Under the pieces are notes generated by a model. The model saw nothing but the letters and a program-made list of their open reading frames with translations. It ran no database searches and was not told the origin of the DNA. 64,000 nt of DNA, taken from assembly GCA_018266575.1 (NCBI GenBank), contig JAFEAE010000023.1, positions 186,001 to 250,000 of the forward strand. The letters are read 5' to 3'. Numbering within the stretch: position 1 is the first letter of the stretch; every line of letters begins with the position of its first letter. This DNA comes from Bacteroidota bacterium. Its GTDB lineage: Bacteria; Bacteroidota; Bacteroidia; Chitinophagales; Chitinophagaceae. Position numbers and translations under genes: made by a program. Positions 9,128-16,730 of the stretch are shown piece after piece.

Positions 9128-9163
9128 TTTAGTATCGAAAATTTTAAGTTGTATTTTTATGCT

Positions 9164-9568
9164 ATGAAGATAGACGTTTCCAGAGAAATTGTTTTTAAAA
9201 CAGCTCGCAGCGGCGGTAAAGGCGGGCAAAATGTGAATAAAGTAGAGACTATGGTAGAAGGCAGCTTTCACATTGGTAACTCTTCATTTTACAATGATGA
9301 ACAAAAGGAAATTTTACAAAAAAAACTCGCCAACAAAATAAATGCCGAAGGATTTTTACAAGTCCGTTCACAGGTTCACCGTTCACAATTGGCAAACAAA
9401 GAAGAAGTGGTTGAAAAAATAAATCTTCTTTTGGAAAATGCATTGAAAAAACAAAAAAAACGCGTTGCCACTAAACCAAGCAAAGCGTCAGTAGAAAAGA
9501 GAATTGAATTTAAGAAAAAACAAAGCGAAGTAAAAAAGGGACGACAAAAATTTCGTTTTGATGAATAA
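9164..9568 (+). CDS. arfB: Alternative ribosome-rescue factor, peptidyl-tRNA hydrolase ArfB
   Basis: 134 residues with the release-factor catalytic loop SGGKGGQNVNKVET at about residues 14-27, containing GGQ. A Lys/Arg-rich C-terminal tail (KKQKKRVATKPSKASVEKR and on) would enter the mRNA channel of stalled ribosomes. No codon-recognition domain is present, which separates it from RF1/RF2. It frees nascent chains from non-stop ribosomes without a stop codon. The start at 9164 (MKIDVSREIVFKTARS) is chosen over upstream in-frame codons that overlap dtd. It was also known as YaeJ. Confidence 0.93.
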   Translation: MKIDVSREIVFKTARSGGKGGQNVNKVETMVEGSFHIGNSSFYNDEQKEILQKKLANKINAEGFLQVRSQVHRSQLANKEEVVEKINLLLENALKKQKKRVATKPSKASVEKRIEFKKKQSEVKKGRQKFRFDE

Positions 9569-9573
9569 TTTTT

Positions 9574-9672
9574 TTAACGCTGCATGAGTTGCATACAACT
9601 GAAAGTGATAAAAACCAATATCAGCGATACTGAAAATGCAAACAGAACATAATTGACTTTCTCGTTTTTCAT
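9574..9672 (-). CDS. Possible 32-residue single-pass membrane micropeptide
   Basis: A short minus-strand frame reads MKNEKVNYVLFAFSVSLILV then FITFSCMQLMQR and stop. It has one clean hydrophobic helix (about residues 8-25) after a charged N-terminus. It ends five bases from the arfB stop. No homologue is known to me. The composition (a soluble start, one helix, a polar end) and an ATG start favour a real small membrane protein, but chance is not excluded. Confidence 0.4.
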   Translation of the reverse strand: MKNEKVNYVLFAFSVSLILVFITFSCMQLMQR

Positions 9673-9689
9673 TTTAAAAAGCTTTTAGA

Positions 9690-9727
9690 AAAGCAGGGAC
9701 CTGCTCATGGACAAAAGTCCCTGCTTT
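9690..9727. repeat. 11-bp inverted repeat, terminator-like on the minus strand
   Basis: AAAGCAGGGAC at 9690-9700 pairs perfectly with GTCCCTGCTTT at 9717-9727. Read on the minus strand it is followed by TTTTC and lies just ahead of the possible micropeptide gene, so it may be a terminator or a leader structure. Confidence 0.6.
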
Positions 9728-10262
9728 AAAGGGATGATAAACATTCTATATTAGGGCACCTGCTTAGGACACGAACTATTCAGTTTTAAATCGCCAGATT
9801 ATTTCGCCAGCCACTTCACTCAACAATATTTTGTAAGCAAATAAATTAGTCGCTGAAAAAATAAAAACGGAAACAGGATTGCAAAATAGATTACCGGAAT
9901 CATAAGGGCACGAACCAAAAACTACAAATGATGCAACCTCGAAAAACCACAAATAATTTTAATATTTAAAAGTAGATAACGCAACAATCAAAAGACAAGG
10001 AGGAAGATTGGGAATGTTTGTCGCAGATATTATTTGTTTTGCAATATTATTATTAAAGGGCATAAGAAAGGGTTTAATGTTTAATGAAATTTGATCAGCG
10101 AATAACGACACAAAGATGCTGTTATAAACTTCTCAATACAAGCGAAAGCCTACCGGAATTGAATGCGTAGATATACCTGTTTTTTCCGGCACTATTACGC
10201 ATGCCGGGCAATAGCTTAATATTTATTTTTAAACACCATTAACTATTAAAAACAATATTATC
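9728..10262. other. Non-coding spacer before the lipoprotein/two-component operon
   Basis: About 535 bases with no convincing gene on either strand. The only clear structure is a 6-bp hairpin, CCGGCA at 10186-10191 with TGCCGG at 10202-10207, roughly 55 bases before the lipoprotein start. It may hold the promoter and leader of the downstream operon. Confidence 0.6.
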
Positions 10263-10760
10263 ATGAAAGCACAACATGTAAGGCTCCTTTTAGTCGTAAG
10301 TTTAATGATCAGCATTCTTGCAACAGGCTGTTACCGGAAAAAAATACAGATTAACGAAACCAGTGCCCAGAACGAGGTGATATCGATCGATCAAGCCGTT
10401 GCTTATCAAAAAAGTTTTATCTCTGGCCGTGCCGAATTGCATAGGCTGGTGAGCGATTCTTCTTTCCTCCCAACTCATTTTGATATGGGAAATGCAGAAA
10501 CATTCAGTAAAGATGCCATTGCACTTTTATTGAATGTTGATGGTGCAGACAGTGTACGCATTTATCGTGGAGTAAATGAAAAAGGGCAAGTAAATTTTAT
10601 TTTGCTTCCTGTCGATAAAAACGGAAAAGATATTATTACTACATTAATAGGAAATAAACTGGTGCTGATACCAGGCATACCTAAAGTGCAGGCGCAGTCA
10701 GGCGGTGGACAAGCAGTGGAGCAGGGACAGAATTGCCCTCCTTGCCAAATTATGAAATAA
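10263..10760 (+). CDS. Lipoprotein of unknown function, first gene of a two-component operon
   Basis: 165 residues with a lipoprotein signal (MKAQHVRLLLVVSLMISILA then TGC, lipidated Cys at 23). The mature part has a mixed alpha/beta look and ends in a Gly/Gln-rich low-complexity stretch and the motif NCPPCQIMK. The terminal CPPC could bind metal or cycle as a disulfide, though a CxxC this close to the end may also be incidental. The next gene, a membrane protein, begins 12 bases later, followed by a histidine kinase and a response regulator, so it may be an envelope sensor input. I do not recognise a family. Confidence 0.75.
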   Translation: MKAQHVRLLLVVSLMISILATGCYRKKIQINETSAQNEVISIDQAVAYQKSFISGRAELHRLVSDSSFLPTHFDMGNAETFSKDAIALLLNVDGADSVRIYRGVNEKGQVNFILLPVDKNGKDIITTLIGNKLVLIPGIPKVQAQSGGGQAVEQGQNCPPCQIMK

Positions 10761-10772
10761 ATTTTCTGACAC

Positions 10773-11456
10773 ATGACCGAAGATATATGGAAATTCATTT
10801 TTAGTTTATCCGTAGGATTCCCGGCAATAGCCGGGGTCTTACGGTTTAAAAAAATTGATGTTTCCTACAGACCTTTCCTAATATATTGTTTTGTTTCGTT
10901 GTTCAACGAGCTACTTTTTGGGTTTGTTATCCGCAATAGTAGTAAATCGCTTGTGACATTGGACTGGAACATCTTCAACATATTTGAAGCAATTATTTTA
11001 CTAATTCAATTTCAGCGCTGGGGGCGTTTTGATACAAACAAGAAAATTTTTCCGGCATTAATAATAATTACAATTCTTGGTTGGGCAGCAGAATGTTTTC
11101 TTGTTCATACTATTTTTTATTTTAATGCAGTTTTTCTTATTATTTATTCTTTTGTTCTTGTGTTATTGAGCGTGCAAACCATCAATCATATTATTGTAAA
11201 CGACAGGGGGAAGTATCTTGTAAAAAATGCAACATTCATTATTTGTACGGCAATGGTAATTTTTTTTATTTATAATATTTTCGTTTTTACCCTTCTTGCC
11301 AAAGGAATTAACGTAAATAATAAAGCAATGATGTCGCAGGTTTTTCAGATACGCGTTTATGTTAATGCATTGACCAACCTGCTTTACGGAGTTGGGGTAT
11401 GCTTTATGCAAAAAAAATTTTCCGGTAAAGATTTATTCAGAGATTTGCATATATAG
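10773..11456 (+). CDS. Polytopic membrane protein with about seven helices, function unknown
   Basis: 227 residues, very rich in Ile, Phe, Val and Leu, with around seven predicted membrane spans (near residues 7-25, 32-52, 60-80, 89-107, 110-130, 146-170 and 190-212). The short loops and overall length resemble 7TM sensory modules that feed two-component systems. This is inference from topology and position: it sits 12 bases after a lipoprotein and 42 bases before a histidine kinase that has only one helix of its own. No named domain is recognised. Confidence 0.7.
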   Translation: MTEDIWKFIFSLSVGFPAIAGVLRFKKIDVSYRPFLIYCFVSLFNELLFGFVIRNSSKSLVTLDWNIFNIFEAIILLIQFQRWGRFDTNKKIFPALIIITILGWAAECFLVHTIFYFNAVFLIIYSFVLVLLSVQTINHIIVNDRGKYLVKNATFIICTAMVIFFIYNIFVFTLLAKGINVNNKAMMSQVFQIRVYVNALTNLLYGVGVCFMQKKFSGKDLFRDLHI

Positions 11457-11498
11457 CACCTTTATAAACTAAACATGAAAAACTAACCAATCCAGTAT

Positions 11499-12245
11499 AT
11501 GGATACAAACGGAAGCCAGTTTTTCGATGCCATTCTGATTATAGCCATCCTGATCGGTATTATACTGGTTTACTTCATCATTACTATTATCCGCTATCAT
11601 CGCCGTTATATAAACCTGCAAAAAGAAAGGATTTTTGCAGAGATCACCATGCAGGAAAAAGAGCGCAAACGTATTGCCGGCGACCTGCACGACAGCCTTG
11701 GCCCATTATTATCTTCCGTAAAACTGAACATGAACAGTATTGATGTTAATAATAAGCAGGACCAGGAGATCATTGATAAAGCAGGAAGGCATATCGATGA
11801 GATCATCAGCAGCCTTCGGCAGATTTCCTACAACCTCCTCCCGAATACATTACAAAGAAACGGGCTCACCGAGGCATTGAAAGAATTCATCAATCATATT
11901 CAGCATAAAAATTCAGTAAAAATCCATCTTTATTTATTGAAAGAAATACATGTAGCCAAAGAAAAAGAAATACATATTTTCCGGATGTTGCAGGAGATCA
12001 TTCATAACGCTATCAAACATGCCAATGCTAAAAACCTGTATGTTGGAATTAATGAAGAAAATAGTAATTTACAGGTGTGGGTTAAGGATGACGGTTCTGG
12101 ATTTGATATGGAAAAAACGAAAGCTGCTTCCGGCGGTTTAGGTTTGAAAAGCCTTGAAAGCCGGATAGAAATTTTAAACGGACAACTTTCGGTTGAATCC
12201 TTACCACAGCGAGGAACCAATTATTTTTTCAAAGTACCACTTTGA
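11499..12245 (+). CDS. Sensor histidine kinase, NarL-partner (HisKA_3) type
   Basis: 248 residues. One N-terminal transmembrane helix (about 11-31) is followed by the HisKA_3 dimerisation/phosphoacceptor helix ERKRIAGDLHDSLGPLL, with the phosphorylated His at 64. The HATPase_c domain has the N-box EIIHNAIKHA (Asn170) and the G-boxes DDGSGFD and GGLGLKS. There is no periplasmic sensor domain, so input probably comes through the membrane or from the lipoprotein and 7TM protein encoded just upstream. The partner response regulator starts 25 bases downstream. Confidence 0.93.
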   Translation: MDTNGSQFFDAILIIAILIGIILVYFIITIIRYHRRYINLQKERIFAEITMQEKERKRIAGDLHDSLGPLLSSVKLNMNSIDVNNKQDQEIIDKAGRHIDEIISSLRQISYNLLPNTLQRNGLTEALKEFINHIQHKNSVKIHLYLLKEIHVAKEKEIHIFRMLQEIIHNAIKHANAKNLYVGINEENSNLQVWVKDDGSGFDMEKTKAASGGLGLKSLESRIEILNGQLSVESLPQRGTNYFFKVPL

Positions 12246-12270
12246 AATCTACTCTGAAGCAACCGGCATT

Positions 12271-12939
12271 ATGAAGTACAATATCCGATTAGTCATAGCT
12301 GACGATCATGAAATATTCCGCGACGGGCTTACCCTTATGCTTTCCAAACAAAAAGACATTGCATTGGAAGGACAGGCAGGAGACGGTTTGGAATTAATTA
12401 AACTTGTCGATCAAAAAAATCCTGATATTATTTTGGTGGATGTGAAAATGCCACGTATGGATGGCATTGAGGCTACAAAACTTCTTCTCAAAAAAAAACC
12501 CGAACAAAAAATCATTGCACTTTCGATGTTTGATGAAGAAAACCTTATCGTAGAAATGCTGGAAGCAGGTGCTAAAGGTTATCTTCTGAAAAATGCAGAC
12601 AAGCAGGAAATTATTGATGCGATTGAGCAAGTATACGAAGGCAATTCTTTTTATTGCAGGCATACCTCATCCAGACTTGCAAAGATGATCGTGAAAAGCA
12701 ATTTTAATCCATATAAGAAAACAGAGAAAGCTACATTTACCGACAGGGAAAAACTGATCATTAAGTACACTTGTATGCAACTTACTGCGCAACAGATCGG
12801 CGAAAAATTATTTTTAAGCAAACGCACTGTAGAAGGTTACCGCACAAAAATCCTGGAAAAGATGAATGTAAAAAATACCGCAGGCGTTGTTATTTATGCG
12901 TTGAAAAATTCTTTGGTAGAAGAGAAAGACATTTTATAA
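12271..12939 (+). CDS. Response regulator, NarL/FixJ family
   Basis: 222 residues. The receiver domain has the acidic pair D11-D12 and the phosphoacceptor Asp57 in PDIILVDVKMPRMDG, and the C-terminal LuxR-type helix-turn-helix (about 150-215) carries LTAQQIGEKLFLSKRTVEGY. It should bind DNA as a phospho-dimer after phosphotransfer from the kinase immediately upstream. The ATG at 12271 is chosen because it starts directly at the receiver domain (MKYNIRLVIADDHE); upstream in-frame codons overlap the kinase. Targets are not evident from the window. Confidence 0.94.
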   Translation: MKYNIRLVIADDHEIFRDGLTLMLSKQKDIALEGQAGDGLELIKLVDQKNPDIILVDVKMPRMDGIEATKLLLKKKPEQKIIALSMFDEENLIVEMLEAGAKGYLLKNADKQEIIDAIEQVYEGNSFYCRHTSSRLAKMIVKSNFNPYKKTEKATFTDREKLIIKYTCMQLTAQQIGEKLFLSKRTVEGYRTKILEKMNVKNTAGVVIYALKNSLVEEKDIL

Positions 12940-13069
12940 TATCAATTAACAATTGATAATGGATAATTATTGAAAGCAGTATCCTTATTACATCTTGAAA
13001 AATTGATTGGTATATTTTTTTGTTTCCTGATTGTTATAGAGAGCATCGTTTGAAAATTTAATGATTTAA

Positions 13070-13100
13070 AAAGCAAAAAGCCCCGCATTTTGCGAGGCTT
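13070..13100 (-). terminator. Rho-independent terminator of the coiled-coil protein gene
   Basis: On the minus strand AAGCCTCGC and GCGGGGCTT (13078-13100) form a 9-bp stem with one mismatch, followed by TTTTTGCTTTTT. It lies 22 bases past the stop at 13122. Confidence 0.85.
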
Positions 13101-13121
13101 GATGAATCTATTATTTTACTG

Positions 13122-13940
13122 CTAACTTTTCTTTTTTGCTTTTATCGCATCCAATACCTGCTGTTGATTCGATACTTCCTTTTGTTGGTTTGCGATATTG
13201 CTTTTTGCCTCATTGAGGTCTGTTTGTGCGTTGCGTAATTTTTTACGGATATTATCCTGCTCGTCGAGAAGTTTGTTCATTTTTTTCTGTGCCTTGTTCT
13301 TCACATCGTCATTTTCATTCACTGCATTCTGAATAGCTGCTGTTTGTTTTAGAATATCATTTTTGTTTTGGTCCTCATCCGAATGAAGGTTACGGATTTT
13401 CTTTTCGAGGTCAGTTGAGTCGCTGATATACCCATTTAATTTTTTCTGTACTTTCTTCAAAACATCCTGTTGTTTATCTATTTCAACATCCGTATTGTGT
13501 GCATCAATAAATGGTACGAGATTATTTAAAAAAGTTTTTGCCCTGTCCATTTGCCCGCTACTATCTGTAACAGGCCTTGTTAAAATATCTGCATTTGCTT
13601 TTACCGGCAACAACGAAATCACGGTGTAGTCTTTATCTTTTTTCTTTTTTTCGATTTTAAAATACAGATCACTCATGTCTGCATCTGCATCATCCAGTTT
13701 TGTTGACCTGTACACATCAAAACCTTTTGAACTGGAACTCTTCAATCCCTTTTTCGACATATAATCTTTCACTGCGTCTTCAACAACATCTTGTTTATAC
13801 GGCACTTCAATAACAGCAACCTGTTGTTGCGTTTTCTGATATTCGATCCTGCTGTCATAGGCCTGCGGTTGTGCAAAACTCGCTGAAGTGAAAACTACAG
13901 TCAATACCAATAAAAAAAATAATCCTTTTTTCATACTCAT
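13122..13940 (-). CDS. Exported coiled-coil protein, function unknown
   Basis: About 272 residues. A Sec signal peptide (MKKGLFFLLVLTVVFTSASF, cleavage near AQP) leads into an alpha/beta region of about 130 residues (YDSRIEYQKTQQQVAVIEVP). A long Lys/Asn/Gln-rich coiled coil follows from about residue 150 to the end, with repeated LxxxQxxI heptads. It is probably periplasmic. The start is either 13940 (MSMKKG) or 13934; more upstream codons in the same frame are unlikely because they precede the signal peptide with non-coding-like sequence. I do not recognise the family; similar exported proteins occur in other Chitinophagaceae, from memory. Confidence 0.75.
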   Translation of the reverse strand: MSMKKGLFFLLVLTVVFTSASFAQPQAYDSRIEYQKTQQQVAVIEVPYKQDVVEDAVKDYMSKKGLKSSSSKGFDVYRSTKLDDADADMSDLYFKIEKKKKDKDYTVISLLPVKANADILTRPVTDSSGQMDRAKTFLNNLVPFIDAHNTDVEIDKQQDVLKKVQKKLNGYISDSTDLEKKIRNLHSDEDQNKNDILKQTAAIQNAVNENDDVKNKAQKKMNKLLDEQDNIRKKLRNAQTDLNEAKSNIANQQKEVSNQQQVLDAIKAKKKS

Positions 13941-14150
13941 TAAGTTTGAACAAATGTACAGGATTTTTTTCTCTGCGAATGGTAAGTGAAGTGATAAGTG
14001 GACAGTGATAAGTAAGAACAAAGAAAAGTTTACATCTAAACCTACTTACCACTCTCCATCTACCACTTATTTACTAATCAGAATGTGCACAACATGATTT
14101 CCGTGAAGGAATTTACTTTTACTGAATTGCACAATATCATTTTTGAAGAG

Positions 14151-14158
14151 TATTTTTG
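14151..14158 (+). promoter_or_regulatory. Candidate Bacteroidota promoter for the flippase gene
   Basis: TATTTTTG matches the -7 consensus TAnnTTTG. A TTG at 14127-14129 lies 21 bases upstream as a possible -33 box. The start codon is 17 bases downstream. Confidence 0.4.
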
Positions 14159-14175
14159 TTTTTAAATCTCTTTAG

Positions 14176-15681
14176 TTGAGCAGTATAAAAAAATTGGCTG
14201 GCGATACAGTCTGGTATGGTGCAAGTAATATTTTTGCACGTTTCCTGAATGTACTTCTTACGCCCTATCTCACCCACCAATTTATCGGAACAACAGAATT
14301 CGGGAAAATGAGCCTGATCTATTCATTGATCCCGTTTTTGTATACGCTTACCATGTTTGGTTTTGAGACAGCTTATTTCCGTTATATTCAGAAAAAAGAA
14401 CATGAAAAAGATGTATACAACACTATCCTCACATCACTTTTCATTAGCACAACAATTATTACAACCGTAACTATTTTATTCCGTAAAAGTATTGCTGCGT
14501 TTATCGGCATCGACAATCATCCGGAATATATTACCATTGGTGCGCTTATTATTGCATTGGATACGATATCAACAATCCCGTTTGCAAAACTGCGGCATGA
14601 AAACAAACCAAGAAAATATGCATTCATCCGGGCGATGGGGATTATTATCAATATCATCGTTACGTTCTTTTTCCTGTCTGTGTTCCCTTCCATGTATAAA
14701 AAACATCCCGATAGCATTTTGCTTTTTTTCTATAGTGCAGGCTTTGGCGTTGGCTATGTGCTGATCGGGAACCTGTCTCAATCAATATTTCAGTTTATTG
14801 TATTACTGAAAGAGATATCTTTATTCAAATGGGAATTGAATAAAAAACTATGGACAGAAATAGTGGTCTATTCCCTTCCGTTGACCATCGCTGGTTTTGG
14901 GGGGATTGTAAATGAAACATTCGACCGGGTGATGCTGCAAAAATGGTTACCGCTCCCAAAAGATGCAGCTACATACCAGGTAGGCGTATATAGCGCATGT
15001 TATAAATTATCACTTTTAATTTCACTTTTTATCCAGGCGTTCAGGTTGGGCGCCGAACCATTCTTTTTTAAACAGGCGAATTCTGAAGGCGCACAAAAAG
15101 TATATGCACGTGTTATGAAATTTTTTGTGATCGTGGTAACAACCATGTTCCTTGTGGTTGCTTTGTACGTAAACATCTGGAAACAACTTATTATCCGCGA
15201 CCCCAAAATGTGGGAAGGGCTGAAAATAGTTCCTATACTGCTTTTCGCAAATATTTTTCTTGGCATTTATTACAACCTTTCTATCTGGTACCGGCTCTCT
15301 CACAAAACGGCAGCCGGAGCATATATCACATTGATTGGTGCTGCTATAACACTTTTCGTGAATTATTTTTTTATTCCCCGCTTCGGTTATATGGCAAGTG
15401 CGTGGGCAACATTTTTGTGCTACGGAACCATGATGGTGATATCTTATAAATGGGGACAAAAAGCGTATCGCATCCCTTATGCAACAAAAAAGCTGATTGC
15501 TTATATGGTGATCGTTACGTTGTTTTATTTTCTGCATCATTTTCTTACCGGGCTATGGAAAAATTCATTTTTTAGTTTTGGATTAGCATCCGTATTTACC
15601 CTCGCTTATATTTTATTTGTGATGCGCATTGAGCGGAAAGAATTTCAAAAGCTGCCGTATATTGGCAAGTACGTGAAGTAA
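14176..15681 (+). CDS. Polysaccharide flippase, Wzx/MATE-like (MOP superfamily)
   Basis: A 501-residue inner-membrane protein with about 12-14 helices, of the kind that flips lipid-linked saccharides across the inner membrane. The N-terminal SSIKKLAGDTVWYGASNIFA, the PYLTHQFIGTTEFGKMSL loop and the mid-protein EIVVYSLPLTIAGFGGIVNETFDRVML are typical of the family. The start codon is TTG: an in-frame TAG lies directly before it and the protein aligns with homologues from the first codon. No glycosyltransferases are nearby, so it is an orphan; the transported glycan is unknown. Confidence 0.88.
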   Translation: MSSIKKLAGDTVWYGASNIFARFLNVLLTPYLTHQFIGTTEFGKMSLIYSLIPFLYTLTMFGFETAYFRYIQKKEHEKDVYNTILTSLFISTTIITTVTILFRKSIAAFIGIDNHPEYITIGALIIALDTISTIPFAKLRHENKPRKYAFIRAMGIIINIIVTFFFLSVFPSMYKKHPDSILLFFYSAGFGVGYVLIGNLSQSIFQFIVLLKEISLFKWELNKKLWTEIVVYSLPLTIAGFGGIVNETFDRVMLQKWLPLPKDAATYQVGVYSACYKLSLLISLFIQAFRLGAEPFFFKQANSEGAQKVYARVMKFFVIVVTTMFLVVALYVNIWKQLIIRDPKMWEGLKIVPILLFANIFLGIYYNLSIWYRLSHKTAAGAYITLIGAAITLFVNYFFIPRFGYMASAWATFLCYGTMMVISYKWGQKAYRIPYATKKLIAYMVIVTLFYFLHHFLTGLWKNSFFSFGLASVFTLAYILFVMRIERKEFQKLPYIGKYVK

Positions 15682-15874
15682 ATGTGATGATGTGATAATT
15701 TGCTAATGTGATAATGCTTCTGATCATAATTACTTCATAATAATCTGTGTCATCTGGATGAAACCACAAAGAGCACAAAGAAAATACACGCAAAGGACAC
15801 TAAGCTGAAATAGCAAGAATCCTTTGTGAAAAACTTAGTGATTTTTGCGGTTAAACCCATCGCTAAATAGTAAT

Positions 15875-15941
15875 ACTAACGATGAACGTAATGCGACGCA
15901 ACGATGCTCAACCGGAGTTACAAATGCTGGTAACAAAAAAG
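15875..15941 (+). repeat. Dispersed repeat copy A (short form, no palindrome)
   Basis: A copy of the window's main repeat family. The core ATGCGACGCAACGATGCTC is followed by ACAAATGCTGGTAACAAAAA. It lacks the 20-bp palindrome at the GCGA/CGCAACG junction. The rest of the 15682-16010 spacer holds CACAAAGAGCACAAAG-type words and an imperfect inverted repeat; I see no gene. Confidence 0.85.
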
Positions 15942-15945
15942 TATG

Positions 15946-16018
15946 AAGTATGAGCTATGAAGTATGAACGTGAATAATTTTAAATTACTTCATAACTCAT
16001 AATTCATAACTCATACTT
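15946..16018. repeat. Imperfect inverted repeat at the flippase/MBL convergent junction
   Basis: The word AAGTATGAGCTATGAAGTAT (15946-15965) recurs inverted and slightly diverged at 15996-16018. The right arm contains the stop codon of the MBL gene. The same word family occurs near 28410, 29042-29146 and 39110. Confidence 0.75.
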
Positions 16019-16652
16019 TCAAAAACGGATTATTCTTTTTCTCAAACCCAATTGTTGTTGGTTCGCCGTGGCCGGGATAAACAACAACATTATCCGGGAG
16101 CGTAAATAATTTTGTGTGAATACTGTTGATGAGCGTATCGAAATCGCCGCCGGGCAAATCAGTTCTTCCTATACTCATGCGGAATAATACATCGCCGCCG
16201 ATCACAAAATGTTGTTTCCTGCAATAAAAGCAAATACTTCCCGGCGAATGCCCCGGCGTAAATAACACGTTCAATTCATCATCGCCAATCCTGACAACAT
16301 CACCTTCTTTCAAAAAAATCAGTTCACCGCGGTAATTTTCGAAAGGCATATTCCAGGCTAAACCGGCATCTGCTGCACGATCGAGCACGGGTTTCTCTTT
16401 TTCGTGTATATGTAACGTTAACCCATATTCGTCGTGAATGAATTTGTTACCGAACACATGGTCAAGATGGCAATGCGTATTTAACAACAAACCGGGCTGC
16501 AATTTTTCTTCCGTAAAAAATTCCTGCAATTCCCTGCGTTCATTGCCAAAATAACAGCCGGGATCTACAACGCAGCAAGCATCCTTATTGTCATATACTA
16601 CGTATGTATTTTCCTGAACGGGGTTGAACGTAAACGATTTTATTGTAAGCAT
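16011..16652 (-). CDS. MBL-fold metallohydrolase, glyoxalase II-like
   Basis: A 213-residue zinc hydrolase of the metallo-beta-lactamase fold. The metal site motif THCHLDHVFGN (about residues 59-69) is intact, followed by FTPGHSPGSICFY and, later, VVYPGHGEPTTIG, which supply the remaining ligands. Proteins of this size and type are usually annotated as hydroxyacylglutathione hydrolase-like; the true substrate is not shown here. Its last codons and stop lie inside an intergenic repeat arm, so the extreme C-terminus (FLKV) may be repeat-derived. The gene is divergent from the large PD40 protein gene. Confidence 0.92.
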   Translation of the reverse strand: MLTIKSFTFNPVQENTYVVYDNKDACCVVDPGCYFGNERRELQEFFTEEKLQPGLLLNTHCHLDHVFGNKFIHDEYGLTLHIHEKEKPVLDRAADAGLAWNMPFENYRGELIFLKEGDVVRIGDDELNVLFTPGHSPGSICFYCRKQHFVIGGDVLFRMSIGRTDLPGGDFDTLINSIHTKLFTLPDNVVVYPGHGEPTTIGFEKKNNPFLKV

Positions 16653-16730
16653 ATAGCACCTATTTTGCAGTGAAAATGAATTTCCCCGATTATAGGGATT
16701 GTTATAACTTTAAAAATTCAAAGATCAGGT

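Noticed and set aside
9740..10260. A gene in the spacer before the lipoprotein operon
   Set aside because: All six frames are short and without signal, motif or start context; I see only one weak hairpin.
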